NCBI GenBank assembly: GCA_902610105.1
Contig: CACLUN010000007.1
Location: 1 to 23,668, forward strand
From: an uncultured Bacteroidota bacterium
GTDB taxonomy: Bacteria > Bacteroidota > Bacteroidia > Flavobacteriales > Flavobacteriaceae
Direction: 5' to 3'
Length of the DNA: 23,668 bases
Shown here: positions 8,138 through 16,952 of the stretch, one piece after another
Layout of the letters: every line of letters starts with the position of its first letter
Numbering within the stretch: the first letter of the stretch is position 1
The notes under the pieces: model-generated
The model's database searches: none
The model's input: only the letters and a program-made list of their open reading frames with translations
Told to the model about the DNA's origin: nothing
Translations under genes and position numbers: made by a program

Positions 8138-9284
8138 TCTCGCTTAAATCTAATTCCATAATATTTACATTATTTCTACTAACACTCAACAAAACCCCAA
8201 ATGCAAAAAAAGTTGTCCATATTGATGTTCCTCCAGTACTTATAAGAGGCAATGGTTGGCCAGTAACTGGAAATAATTGAACTGCCACACCCATATTAAT
8301 TAATGCCTGAAATACAATTGGCAATCCGACTGCAAGGGCTAGCAACTTACCAAAATAATTATTTGATTTTTGTGATACAATTACAATCCTGAATAATAAT
8401 ATTATATAAAGCAACAATATTATTAAAGCAACAAATAAACCATATTCCTCAGTTACTATAGAAAAGATAAAATCAGATGTGCTTTGTGGTAAAATATACT
8501 TCATTGAACTCTTTCCAGCTCCAACTCCTAAAATTGATCCGCTTGCAATTGCAGCCTTAGCTCTATTGATTTGATAATTTGAATCATTATCCAAGCTTGG
8601 GTTTATAAAATTTTCAATTCTATTTGACCATGTATCAATTCTGTTTGGGACTAAATCTGGATAGATTTTGGATAATCCTATAAAAGATCCACTAAGAATA
8701 ATCCCAGAAAATATTATTAATATAATTTTCTTCAAAGGATATTCACCAATAAAAATTAAAATTACTGATAAACTAAAAATCATAAATGATGTTGAAAAAT
8801 TTGATGGTAAAACTAACATCACAACTAAAAGAATTGGTAACCAAAGTCTAAAAACAGAATTATTAAAATTTATTTTTTTTTCATGAACCTTTGACAGATA
8901 ATTTGAAATATAAATTAAAAGAAAAATTGAAGCGAGTGAAGATGGTTGGAATGAAATGTTTATAATTGGAATACTTATCCATCTACTTGCATTTGCTCCA
9001 TCAATTTCATTGCCTTGCAAGGCAGTAATTAAAAGTAAAAAAATTGCTAGGGGAAGAATTATTAATGACAAGCCTCTTAAATATTTAAAGTCTATAAGAT
9101 GGGTAGCATACATTATCAATACTCCAATAAAAATTATTGCAACATGTTTAAATACACTGGAAAAAATTAGATTAACTCCAAAGTTGGAACTAGCACTATA
9201 AACTGGTAAAAATGAAAATATAGATAAAGATAATACTACTATCCATATAACTTTATCACCTTTTAGACTATTGATTATACTCAT
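8124..9284 (-). CDS. ftsW: SEDS-family septal peptidoglycan polymerase FtsW
   Basis: FtsW is a polytopic inner-membrane glycosyltransferase that polymerises lipid II at the septum together with FtsI. The 386-residue protein is almost entirely hydrophobic helices, about ten by eye. The SEDS signature is clear near the C terminus: NMGVAVQLFPVTGQPLPLISTGG followed by TSIW. A second conserved part is IASGSILGVGAGKSSMKYILPQSTSDFIFSIVTEEYGL, which includes the catalytic-loop residues known in this family. FtsW is preferred over RodA because of its place between murD and murG in the dcw cluster. The start ATG at 9284 overlaps the murD stop as ATGA. Confidence 0.95.
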   Translation of the reverse strand: MSIINSLKGDKVIWIVVLSLSIFSFLPVYSASSNFGVNLIFSSVFKHVAIIFIGVLIMYATHLIDFKYLRGLSLIILPLAIFLLLITALQGNEIDGANASRWISIPIINISFQPSSLASIFLLIYISNYLSKVHEKKINFNNSVFRLWLPILLVVMLVLPSNFSTSFMIFSLSVILIFIGEYPLKKIILIIFSGIILSGSFIGLSKIYPDLVPNRIDTWSNRIENFINPSLDNDSNYQINRAKAAIASGSILGVGAGKSSMKYILPQSTSDFIFSIVTEEYGLFVALIILLLYIILLFRIVIVSQKSNNYFGKLLALAVGLPIVFQALINMGVAVQLFPVTGQPLPLISTGGTSIWTTFFAFGVLLSVSRNNVNIMELDLSENVNE

Positions 9285-10630
9285 AATTTTCTTACTTCTT
9301 CTTTGAACTTATTTCCTCTCTCTTCATAATTATCAAATAAATCAAAACTGGAGCAGGCTGGTGATAATAATACAACATACCCAGGTTTTGAAATTTTATA
9401 TGCGCTGTTTACTGCATCTCTCATATTATCTGTGCTAATTATAAGTTCCGAACAACTTGAAAAGATATCTATTAAATTTTTATTATCCTGTCCTAAACAT
9501 ATAATAGCTTTAACCTTCTTTTTTACTAGGGGGATTAAATCATCATAATTATTTCCTTTATCAATGCCGCCAACAACCCAAATAATTGGTTCATCAAATG
9601 AATTTAGAGCATAGTAAACTGAATTCACATTTGTTGCTTTCGAGTCGTTGATATATTTGACCTTCTGGATTGTTAAAAAATGTTCAAGTCGGTGAGGAAT
9701 ACCTTTAAAGGTCTTTAAACTTTCTTTAATTTTTAGATTAGAAATTTTCAAAATTTGAGCAACACTAATTGCTGCCATTGAATTTTGAATATTATGAATT
9801 CCTTTAATCTGAATTTTATCTGTACTTAACATAAATTTTTCTTTATTTATTGATGAAATGATATTATTATTTTTGGTATAGATAGGATGTGCGAGCCCCA
9901 TCTTTTGTTTTATTGAAAATGAAATTAATTTTGAGTTTATCTTAATTCTAGAAAATATCTTTTTAGTAACATTACAGTCACCGTTGTAGATAAAAAAATC
10001 AGCTGATTTTTGATTTTTAACTATACTGTATTTTGATAATGTATATAGATCAAAATTTTGATCATATCGTTCTAAATGATCTGGTGAAATATTAGTTATA
10101 ATTGAGATGTTTGGTTTAAAACTAATTGAATGATCGAGCTGAAAACTACTAACTTCTAAAACATAATAATCATATGAATAATCACAAACTGAGGATGCAA
10201 AACTTACACCTATATTACCGGCTAATCCTACATTAAGACCTGCATTTTTTAATATATGGAATATTAAGCTGGCTGTCGTTGTTTTACCATTAGAGCCGGT
10301 TACAGCAATTATAAATGCATCTGTAAATCTACTTGCAAACTCAATTTCAGAGATAAATTTTTTACTATCAATTTCAGGATAAGATTTTTTTAATTTTTCA
10401 AAAGAAATACCAGGACTTATAATTATTTCATCAGACTCAATTAACTTTTTTAAATCATGCCCATTTTCTTCAAAATCAACTTGTTTATTTTCTAATGTTT
10501 TCTTCACATCTTCTTTTATTTTATAACTTTCAGAAAGGAAAACATTAATATCCATTTTCTTAGCTAACATAACAGATCCAATTCCACTAACACCAGATCC
10601 CAAAACCATTATTTCTTTCTTACGTGTCAT
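9281..10630 (-). CDS. murD: UDP-N-acetylmuramoyl-L-alanine--D-glutamate ligase MurD
   Basis: MurD is the cytoplasmic Mur ligase that adds D-glutamate to UDP-MurNAc-L-Ala. The N-terminal domain has MVLGSGVSGIGSVMLA (about 8-23), the P-loop GSNGKTTTA lies at about 112-120, and the central domain carries the conserved NISPDHLERY. The C-terminal domain includes KYINDSKATNVNSVYYAL and WVVGGIDKGNNY, followed by LLSPACSSFDLF.NYE.RG, which is diagnostic for MurD. Length is 449, normal for the family. The start is ATG at 10630, overlapping the mraY stop as ATGA; the stop overlaps the ftsW start in the same way. Confidence 0.97.
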   Translation of the reverse strand: MTRKKEIMVLGSGVSGIGSVMLAKKMDINVFLSESYKIKEDVKKTLENKQVDFEENGHDLKKLIESDEIIISPGISFEKLKKSYPEIDSKKFISEIEFASRFTDAFIIAVTGSNGKTTTASLIFHILKNAGLNVGLAGNIGVSFASSVCDYSYDYYVLEVSSFQLDHSISFKPNISIITNISPDHLERYDQNFDLYTLSKYSIVKNQKSADFFIYNGDCNVTKKIFSRIKINSKLISFSIKQKMGLAHPIYTKNNNIISSINKEKFMLSTDKIQIKGIHNIQNSMAAISVAQILKISNLKIKESLKTFKGIPHRLEHFLTIQKVKYINDSKATNVNSVYYALNSFDEPIIWVVGGIDKGNNYDDLIPLVKKKVKAIICLGQDNKNLIDIFSSCSELIISTDNMRDAVNSAYKISKPGYVVLLSPACSSFDLFDNYEERGNKFKEEVRKL

Positions 10631-11825
10631 CTAATTTTTAATGTTATAAGTGAAAGAATAGCTAGCATTATAGATATGATCCAGAATCTTGCAACAATTT
10701 TGCTTTCACTAAATCCTTTTTTTTGAAAATGATGATGAATTGGAGTCATTAAAAAAACTCTTTTTCCAACACCAAATTTTTTCTTAGTGTATTTAAAGTA
10801 TCCAACCTGAATGATAACAGATAAGGTTTCAATTAAAAATACACCACAAAGTATTGGTAGTAAAAGTTCCTTTCTTACAAGAATTGCAATCACTGCAATA
10901 ATTCCTCCGATAGTTAGGCTACCAGTATCTCCCATAAAAACTTCTGCGGGATATGTATTATACCAAAGAAAACCTATTAATCCACCGAGCAAGGCGGAAA
11001 CAAATACAACAATTTCTCCAATTCCAGGTAAATACATAATATTTAAATAATCTGAGAAGATTATGTTACCAGAAATCCATGAAAAAATACCTAAGGTAAA
11101 TACGATTATGGAGGATGATCCTGCAGCTAATCCATCAAGTCCATCTGTTAAATTTGTTCCATTTGAAAGTGCGACAATTATAAATGTTACTATAATTACA
11201 TAAAATATCCAATTAAAATTATCAGATTTCATTTTAAAAACATTTACATAATCTAGCTCGTTGTTTTTAAAAAATGGAACAGTAGTATTTAATGATTTAA
11301 TATTTGTCTCTCCCAAAATAATTTCTGAGTTAGAATTGTTATCGAAATTACGTGTGGTTATTTCAGGATGAAAATAAACCATTAAACCTATAAATAATCC
11401 TAAAATAACTTGAGCTAAAATTTTAATTGATCCTCTTAATCCCTTTTTATTTTTTTTAAAAACCTTGATATAATCATCGATAAATCCAAAAATGGTTAGC
11501 CAAATAGTTGTTATTGTTAAAACTAAAATGTAAATATTTTTAAAATCGGAAAATAAAAAGATTGGAATTAAAGTTGATAAAACAATTATGATTCCACCCA
11601 TTGTTGGGGTCCCTTTTTTATCATTCTCGCCAGGTAGGTTTAACTCTCTTATATTTTCATCTATCTGTTTTGATTTTAAAAATTCTATTATTTTTTTCCA
11701 AAAATCGTAGAAATTACCAATGCTAAAATAAATGTTAATGCAGATCTAAAAGATAAGTACTGAAACAAACTAGCACCAGTTAATTGATAAGTTTTTTCAA
11801 AGTATTCAAATAAATAATAAAACAT
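10627..11825 (-). CDS. mraY: phospho-MurNAc-pentapeptide transferase MraY, reading frame interrupted by a -1 shift
   Basis: MraY is the polytopic inner-membrane enzyme that transfers phospho-MurNAc-pentapeptide to undecaprenyl phosphate, forming lipid I. An ATG at 11825 overlaps the murE stop (TAATG) and encodes a good MraY N terminus ([20 protein letters not shown]). This frame ends after 45 codons at TAA (11688-11690). Joining it to the next frame at the A run 11691-11697 gives 399 residues, normal for Bacteroidota. The rest is intact: KGTPTMGG, the IDDY aspartates (about 117-118 of the joined protein), NLTDGLDG (about 225-232), GDTGS (about 299-303) and PIHHHF (about 362-367). Without the joining, the first ATG of the second frame is the Met inside KGTPTMGG (11601), which would delete the first membrane segment. 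The missing base may be a sequencing error, a mutation rescued by slippage, or recoding. Confidence 0.88.
11685..11698 (-). other. A_AAA_AAA slippery heptamer followed by tandem stops inside mraY
   Basis: On the minus strand the zero frame reads GGA AAA AAA TAA TAG, with the seven A residues at 11697-11691 and the two stops at 11690-11688 and 11687-11685. The phase of the heptamer, A AAA AAA, is that of a classical tandem -1 slip site. After such a slip the next codons are ATA ATA GAA TTT (I I E F), which continue the expected MraY sequence. I saw no strong stem-loop or Shine-Dalgarno-like stimulator near it. A one-base under-call in the homopolymer would produce the same picture. Confidence 0.55.
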
Positions 11826-13282
11826 TATACTGCTATCTTTAGGGTTTGGGTTAAAATTTCTTTATCGTTAAATCTTATTTTTTTTGATTTAATTATCTGA
11901 TATTTTTCATGTCCCTTTCCAGCAACAAGAAGAATATCGTTAGGTTTAGCTACTTTGGAGGCTTTAACTATTGCCTCTTTTCTATCTACAATATTTAAAA
12001 TCTTACTTTTATCCGCATCATCAACTCCTGCGATCATATCGTCTATAATTGATTTGGGATCTTCACCTCTAGGATTGTCTGATGTAAAAATTACTGTTTG
12101 ACTTAGCCTTGAAGCTATACTTCCCATTTTAAATCTCTTAGCTTTGTCTCTTCCTCCACCACATCCAACTACTGTAATTATTGAATTTTCATTTTGCTTT
12201 ATTTTAACTATTGTCTCCAATACATTTAATAGTGCATCTGGTGTATGAGCATAATCCACAATTCCAATGATTTTATTTTTAATTATAACATCAAATCTCC
12301 CTTCAGGGTTTTTTAATAAACTCATAGTAATTAAAATCTTTTCAGTATTAATTTTCAAAATTTTAGATGCTGAAAAAACAGTTAATAAATTATATGCATT
12401 AAACTTCCCAATTAGTTTGGTATTTACTTCAATACCATCAATTCTTAAAGTAAGCCCTTCAAAACTATTCTCTACAATTTTCAATTTGAAGTCTGCATTT
12501 TTAGAAATTGAATAAGTGTGAACTTTTGATTTAGTATTTTGAATAATATATTTTGAGTTTTTATCATCAGAGTTAATCAGCGAATGGGCATTATTATCCA
12601 AATCATCAAAAAATTTCTTTTTAACATTTAAATAATTTTTAAAGTTTTTATGATAATTCAAGTGATCGTGAGTGATATTTGTGAATATTGCTAATTCATA
12701 CTTTAAGCCCGAAATTCTTCTCTGATCTATAGAATGTGATGATACTTCCATAAAACAATATTTAATATCTGTTTTAATCATCTCATTTAAATAATAATTT
12801 AAATCGAATGAATCAGGGGTTGTTAAATTTGTATCATATTCTTTTAAACCAACAATTATTTTATTAGTGGAGATCAGGCCACACTTTAATCCATTTAAAT
12901 TGAACATTTGGTGCATAAGACTTGTACAAGATGTTTTGCCATTTGTACCCGTAATTCCGATTAGTTTTAACTTGTGACTAGGGTTATCAAAATAATTTGA
13001 ACAAATTCTAGAATATGTTTCTTTTGAAGATTTAGTAATTATATATGTTATGTTTTCTAATCTGTTAAGTGAATAAACTTCACAAATGATACAAACAGCT
13101 CCCCCTTTAATTGCATCATCAATAAAATCATGACCATCATAATTTGAACCTTTAATTGCTATATATATATCACCAGATTTAATTTTTTTTGAATTATTAG
13201 ATATACTATTTACAGCTATTTGATTCGATCCGAAGATTTCCAAATCATCAATATTTTGAATTAATTCTGTAAGCTGTATCAT
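11825..13282 (-). CDS. murE: UDP-MurNAc-L-Ala-D-Glu--meso-diaminopimelate ligase MurE
   Basis: MurE is the cytoplasmic Mur ligase that adds the third stem-peptide residue. The P-loop GTNGKTSCT is at about residues 112-120. UDP-MurNAc contacts appear around residue 26 ([18 protein letters not shown]) and as TTPDSFDLN. The central part has [11 protein letters not shown] and [10 protein letters not shown]. The C-terminal domain carries the DNPR motif at 402-405 (SDNPRGEDP), the established signature for meso-diaminopimelate specificity as opposed to lysine, so the organism should have A1-gamma type Gram-negative peptidoglycan. GKGHEKYQ follows near the end. Length (485) is normal. The start ATG at 13282 overlaps the ftsI stop as ATGA; the stop shares one base with the proposed mraY start (TAATG). 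Confidence 0.97.
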   Translation of the reverse strand: MIQLTELIQNIDDLEIFGSNQIAVNSISNNSKKIKSGDIYIAIKGSNYDGHDFIDDAIKGGAVCIICEVYSLNRLENITYIITKSSKETYSRICSNYFDNPSHKLKLIGITGTNGKTSCTSLMHQMFNLNGLKCGLISTNKIIVGLKEYDTNLTTPDSFDLNYYLNEMIKTDIKYCFMEVSSHSIDQRRISGLKYELAIFTNITHDHLNYHKNFKNYLNVKKKFFDDLDNNAHSLINSDDKNSKYIIQNTKSKVHTYSISKNADFKLKIVENSFEGLTLRIDGIEVNTKLIGKFNAYNLLTVFSASKILKINTEKILITMSLLKNPEGRFDVIIKNKIIGIVDYAHTPDALLNVLETIVKIKQNENSIITVVGCGGGRDKAKRFKMGSIASRLSQTVIFTSDNPRGEDPKSIIDDMIAGVDDADKSKILNIVDRKEAIVKASKVAKPNDILLVAGKGHEKYQIIKSKKIRFNDKEILTQTLKIAV

Positions 13283-15117
13283 GAATCTAATTTATTTTTC
13301 GGATTAGATTTGTTCTGTTTTTGTGAAATTTTAATCTTCTCAATTATTTGTTCGTAATTATGTTTCTCAATAATTGGGAATCTTGATGAAATTTTCTCAG
13401 CAATTCTTTTAAATACAGGAGCTGCTACATCAGAGCCATAATAACCTATATCTTTATTTGGACTATTAACAACTACTATGCACGAATACTTAGGTTGATC
13501 AGCAGGAAAATATCCTACAAAACTAGATATGTAATTAATTTCATCTGTTCCATAACCAATTTGAGCTGTCCCAGTTTTTCCTGCAATTTTAATATGTTCG
13601 GATTTAATGTTTTTAGCTGTTCCGTTTTTATGGTGAATAACATCCAGCAACATTCTCTGAACAATTGACAACGTCTTTTTAGAACATATTGAAGGGTTTA
13701 TTATTTCTTTTTTGAATTCATAAAAATTTGTTGACCCTAATTTACTTGTGCTTTCTAAAAATGTTGGTTTTACCATTTCTCCATTATTTGCAATGCCATT
13801 GTAAAATGATAAAATTTGTAATGGTGTTAACAAAATTCCGTATCCGTACGACATCCATGGTAACGACAATCCATTCCAATCATTTTCCGAAGGATGAGGA
13901 ATTTTAGGATTTGGTTCACCTTTTATTCCTAAATCAATTGGATTATTGACACCCATATTATATAATCTATTGACAAATTTTTCAGATTTTCCTTCATAGG
14001 CATCTGTAATAATCTTCACCATACCTGTATTTGAAGACAATCTGAAAATATCCATTGCATTTATTTTCCCATATCCACCCTTCCTAGAATCTCTAACTTT
14101 GAAACCATAAAAATCTAACTCACCATTTTCAGTATCTATCATTTGTAAAGTATCTATAACCTGATCTTCAAGTGCAGCTATCATAGTCATAAGCTTAAAA
14201 GTTGATCCAGGCTCTGTAGCTTCACCTACAGAATAATTCAGTTTTTCATAATATTTTCCATCATCAGTTCTGCCAAAGTTTGATATTGCCCTTATTTTTC
14301 CAGTCTCTACTTCCATTAATACAGCAGTTGAGTGATCTGCCTCATATTTTTGAGTTTGTTCAAGTAAATAGTCATGAACAATATCTTGCATGCTTGTATT
14401 TAAAGTTGTTCTTACATCTAATCCATCAATCGGTTCTTTGTTTACATTGTTTTCCAAGACTTTCCATTGACCATTTGATATTTTTCTTTTAATCATTTGA
14501 CCATTTTTCCCTCTCAAATATGGGCCAAATGCATGCTCTAATCCTACTCCTCTATAATTTCCCTTTTCATCAATTCGCTCATAGCCAATAGTTCTCTCAG
14601 CAATTTTTCCTAGTGGATAATCTCTTTTAATTTTCCTTTCAATGATTAATCCTCCTCTGATTGAACCATATCTTAGAATAGGAAAAGTTTTAAGTTTTTG
14701 AACTAAATCCTGAGAAATATTTTTTGCTATTGGTAAAAATCTATTACCATTTTCTCTGGCATCAATTATATAATTATGCCAGAATTTTTCTTCCCTACCC
14801 AAATGATTTGACAAGCTTGTTGTAAGATTTTTTATCTCAGAATCAAATGTATTTTTTGATACTGTTTTAGAATCAAAGTAAATATCATACTTAGTTGTGG
14901 AAGTTGCTAATAAACTACCATCTTCAGAGAAAATATTTCCTCTAACTGAGTTTACGGTAAAGCTTTTAAGTGTTTTATCCTCAGCTATTTTTCTGTATTT
15001 TTCTCCCTCTACGAATTGTAAATAGAATAATTTATAACCAATGCCAATTCCGAAAATCAATAGTATTGATGAAATCAAATATAACCTCCATAAAAAACTA
15101 TTATTTTTATTTTCCAT
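13279..15117 (-). CDS. ftsI: septal transpeptidase FtsI (class B PBP, PBP3-like), no PASTA tail
   Basis: This is a membrane-anchored D,D-transpeptidase that cross-links septal peptidoglycan with FtsW. The short cytoplasmic tail is followed by a transmembrane helix at about residues 11-32, then a PBP dimerisation/pedestal domain (about 50-230) with RGNIFSEDGSLLATS. The penicillin-binding domain has all three active-site motifs: S305-T-F-K308, S361-S-N363 and K514-T-G516. The protein ends about 95 residues after KTG in a lysine- and asparagine-rich tail. The Bacteroidota homologues I remember are about 50 residues longer and end in a PASTA domain; none is visible here. Because the stop overlaps the murE ATG, no missing 3' segment can be hidden. 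The start ATG at 15117 overlaps ftsL by 11 bp. Confidence 0.96.
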   Translation of the reverse strand: MENKNNSFLWRLYLISSILLIFGIGIGYKLFYLQFVEGEKYRKIAEDKTLKSFTVNSVRGNIFSEDGSLLATSTTKYDIYFDSKTVSKNTFDSEIKNLTTSLSNHLGREEKFWHNYIIDARENGNRFLPIAKNISQDLVQKLKTFPILRYGSIRGGLIIERKIKRDYPLGKIAERTIGYERIDEKGNYRGVGLEHAFGPYLRGKNGQMIKRKISNGQWKVLENNVNKEPIDGLDVRTTLNTSMQDIVHDYLLEQTQKYEADHSTAVLMEVETGKIRAISNFGRTDDGKYYEKLNYSVGEATEPGSTFKLMTMIAALEDQVIDTLQMIDTENGELDFYGFKVRDSRKGGYGKINAMDIFRLSSNTGMVKIITDAYEGKSEKFVNRLYNMGVNNPIDLGIKGEPNPKIPHPSENDWNGLSLPWMSYGYGILLTPLQILSFYNGIANNGEMVKPTFLESTSKLGSTNFYEFKKEIINPSICSKKTLSIVQRMLLDVIHHKNGTAKNIKSEHIKIAGKTGTAQIGYGTDEINYISSFVGYFPADQPKYSCIVVVNSPNKDIGYYGSDVAAPVFKRIAEKISSRFPIIEKHNYEQIIEKIKISQKQNKSNPKNKLDS

Positions 15118-15424
15118 TACTTATCAAAATTTTAGTTGGAGGGTTTAATGAAGGTTTAATTTCTTTGTCTGATAGCTGAACTCTTATTGTTGATTCCATC
15201 CTTGAAGTCATCAAATCTTTCCTCGTCTTCAGGTAATTACTTTCAACAATATTTAAATCATCATTTAATTTATTGATTTCAAATATTTTTCTATCAACAC
15301 TGTGTGATGAGTATATCATGATTAATGCAAGACAAAAAATGAATAAAATGAATCGTACAGTTTTGGCATTAGTTTTTTCAAGAATAAACTTTCCAGCGAC
15401 TATATCAATTATTTTTTTTCTCAT
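15107..15424 (-). CDS. ftsL: FtsL-like divisome protein
   Basis: This is a small bitopic membrane protein of 105 residues. It has a cytoplasmic N-terminal stretch, one transmembrane helix at about 24-41 (RFILFIFCLALIMIYSSH), then a predicted coiled coil (KIFEINKLNDDLNIVESNYLKTRKDL) and a short periplasmic tail. Sequence identity is low in this family. The call rests on topology, size and its place between rsmH and ftsI, where Bacteroidota carry their FtsL-like protein. FtsL forms a complex with FtsQ and an FtsB-type partner that activates FtsW/FtsI. The start ATG at 15424 overlaps the rsmH stop as ATGA, and the stop lies 11 bp inside ftsI. Confidence 0.85.
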   Translation of the reverse strand: MRKKIIDIVAGKFILEKTNAKTVRFILFIFCLALIMIYSSHSVDRKIFEINKLNDDLNIVESNYLKTRKDLMTSRMESTIRVQLSDKEIKPSLNPPTKILISNGK

Positions 15425-16323
15425 ATTAATTTTGCTACTCTAAGTTTTGCACTCCTTGATCTTGAATTATTTTTTAACTCAAAATCATTAGGAGTTTTAA
15501 ATTTTTCTGTTCTAAATATTTTTATCTGATTCCCAAAATCATCTTTTGTAGGTTCTTCATTAAAACAACCATTTTTAAAGAATCTTTTAACTAATCTATC
15601 TTCAATTGAATGGTAAGTTATAATTGAGGCTACTCCTTTTTTTTTGAGCACTTGTGGAATTTGATTTAATAATTTTTTTAAACAATCAATTTCACTATTA
15701 ACCTCTATTCTTATAGATTGATAAATTCTTGCTAAAATTTTATTTTCATAATCCTTTGGTAGAATTGTATTCAAAATATTATTTAATTGATTTGGGTTAG
15801 TAATTAGTTCTTTTGCTCTTTGATCACATATTAAATTCGCTATAGCTCTTGAGTTTTTCAAATCACCATAATAGAATAATATATCTGCTAGTTGCTTTTC
15901 TGAATAAGTATTCAATATTTCAACTGCATCTTTATCTTGATTTTTATTCATCCTCATATCGAGATTATAATCTGAATCAAATGAAAAACCTCTTTTTTTA
16001 TTATCAAATTGATGTGATGAAACACCAAGATCAGCAATTATTCCATCGACTTTATCAATCTTCAAAAAATTTAAATTTTGCATCAGATATATAAAATTTT
16101 GTCTCAAAAATGTAAACCTAGAATCATCAACTATATTTCTCTCCGCATCTTCATCATTATCAAAAGCAATTAGTTTTCCTGCCTCTCCTAACCTTTTTAG
16201 TATTTCTCTAGAATGTCCACCCCCTCCAAAAGTTAAGTCGACATATACACCATTTTTTTTTATTTCTAAACTATCAATCAACTCTTGTAATAGGACTGGC
16301 TTATGATAAATTTGAGTCATCAT
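15421..16323 (-). CDS. rsmH: 16S rRNA m4C1402 methyltransferase RsmH (MraW)
   Basis: RsmH is a cytoplasmic SAM-dependent enzyme that N4-methylates C1402 of 16S rRNA in the P site. The SAM loop is seen as VDLTFGGGGHSREIL (about 28-42), and the family hallmarks DGIIADLGVSSHQFD, RGFSFD..YNLDMRM and ITYHSIEDRLVKRFF follow. The C terminus is the usual NNSRSRSAKLRVAK. Length (300) is normal. Two adjacent ATG codons (16323 and 16320) are possible starts, both inside the 3' end of mraZ (overlap 23 or 20 bp). mraZ-rsmH is the standard head of dcw clusters. Confidence 0.97.
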   Translation of the reverse strand: MMTQIYHKPVLLQELIDSLEIKKNGVYVDLTFGGGGHSREILKRLGEAGKLIAFDNDEDAERNIVDDSRFTFLRQNFIYLMQNLNFLKIDKVDGIIADLGVSSHQFDNKKRGFSFDSDYNLDMRMNKNQDKDAVEILNTYSEKQLADILFYYGDLKNSRAIANLICDQRAKELITNPNQLNNILNTILPKDYENKILARIYQSIRIEVNSEIDCLKKLLNQIPQVLKKKGVASIITYHSIEDRLVKRFFKNGCFNEEPTKDDFGNQIKIFRTEKFKTPNDFELKNNSRSRSAKLRVAKLI

Positions 16324-16765
16324 TTCCCATTACATCCTCAGTTAATTTTGCAAAATCAATCTTTGGATTAGTGATATTCTTTTCATACAAGTCTTTGTCC
16401 CATATTTCAATAATATTTATTGATGATGATAAAACAACTTGTTTATTTAGTTTAGAGATGGTAATTAGATCTTTAGGAATTAATATTCTACCATTAGAAT
16501 CCATATCAATTGATCTAACACCAGCAGTATACATGCGAATAAAATCATTATTCTTTTTTACAAATCGATTCAACTTGTTAACCTTGTCCATTACTGATTT
16601 CCACTCCTCATGAGGGAATAGTTCAAGACAGTTCTGAAAGACAGATCGCTTTAAAATAAAGGTCTTTGTCATAACTCCATCAAGTTGTTTTTTTAGCTGA
16701 GATGGAATCATAATTCTACCCTTATTATCAACTGTACATTCATATGTTCCAATAAGGTTGATCAT
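16301..16765 (-). CDS. mraZ: transcriptional regulator MraZ
   Basis: MraZ is a DNA-binding protein with two AbrB/SpoVT-like half-domains that assembles into a ring and controls its own dcw operon. Both half-domains carry the DxxGR element: DNKGR at 13-17 followed by IMIPSQL, and DSNGR at 89-93 followed by ILIPKDL. The 154-residue length is normal. It is the first gene of the minus-strand cluster. Upstream are three 10-bp repeats typical of an MraZ operator and a TATATTTG promoter box. In E. coli MraZ represses and in Mycoplasma it activates its cluster; the direction of control here cannot be read from sequence. The start is ATG at 16765. Confidence 0.96.
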   Translation of the reverse strand: MINLIGTYECTVDNKGRIMIPSQLKKQLDGVMTKTFILKRSVFQNCLELFPHEEWKSVMDKVNKLNRFVKKNNDFIRMYTAGVRSIDMDSNGRILIPKDLITISKLNKQVVLSSSINIIEIWDKDLYEKNITNPKIDFAKLTEDVMGNDDSNLS

Positions 16766-16784
16766 ATTCGATTAGCGTTAATTT

Positions 16785-16792
16785 CAAATATA
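16785..16792 (-). promoter_or_regulatory. probable -7 promoter box for mraZ and the dcw operon
   Basis: The minus strand reads TATATTTG, an exact match to the Bacteroidota -7 consensus TAnnTTTG. It would place the transcript start about 12-15 nt upstream of the mraZ ATG. No clear TTTG -33 element is visible; the MraZ repeats occupy that position. Confidence 0.55.
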
Positions 16793-16800
16793 TTGAAATT

Positions 16801-16830
16801 TTACCACATTTTACCACATTTTACCACATT
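16801..16830 (-). promoter_or_regulatory. MraZ operator: three perfect 10-bp direct repeats
   Basis: Three contiguous identical units, read on the minus strand as AATGTGGTAA, lie 36-65 bp upstream of the mraZ start and directly upstream of its -7 box. MraZ is known to bind sets of short GTGG/TGGG-like boxes spaced one helical turn apart upstream of its own gene, three TGGGA boxes with 5-bp spacers in E. coli. Here TGTGG recurs with exactly 5-bp spacers. The second and third copies cover the expected -33 region, so bound MraZ could block or reshape polymerase access (inference). Confidence 0.8.
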
Positions 16831-16952
16831 GTTAATAATTTCTATCAAAACAAACCAACAACATTATAAATAATTGTATTTCAATACTTTATAAGATAAA
16901 TCAATCTTTGGAATTCAATATATTTAATTCATTTTCATCAAAATGAAATGCA

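Noticed and set aside
11599..11601. ATG at 11601 as the true mraY start
   Set aside because: It is the Met within the conserved KGTPTMGG motif. Starting there would remove the first membrane segment and leave a 224-bp gap that clearly encodes the MraY N terminus in the shifted frame.
11600..11690. Stimulatory RNA hairpin downstream of the mraY slip site
   Set aside because: The best pairing I found is a 4-bp ACCC/GGGT stem about 80 nt downstream within the TPTMGG codons. It is too weak and too far away to count.
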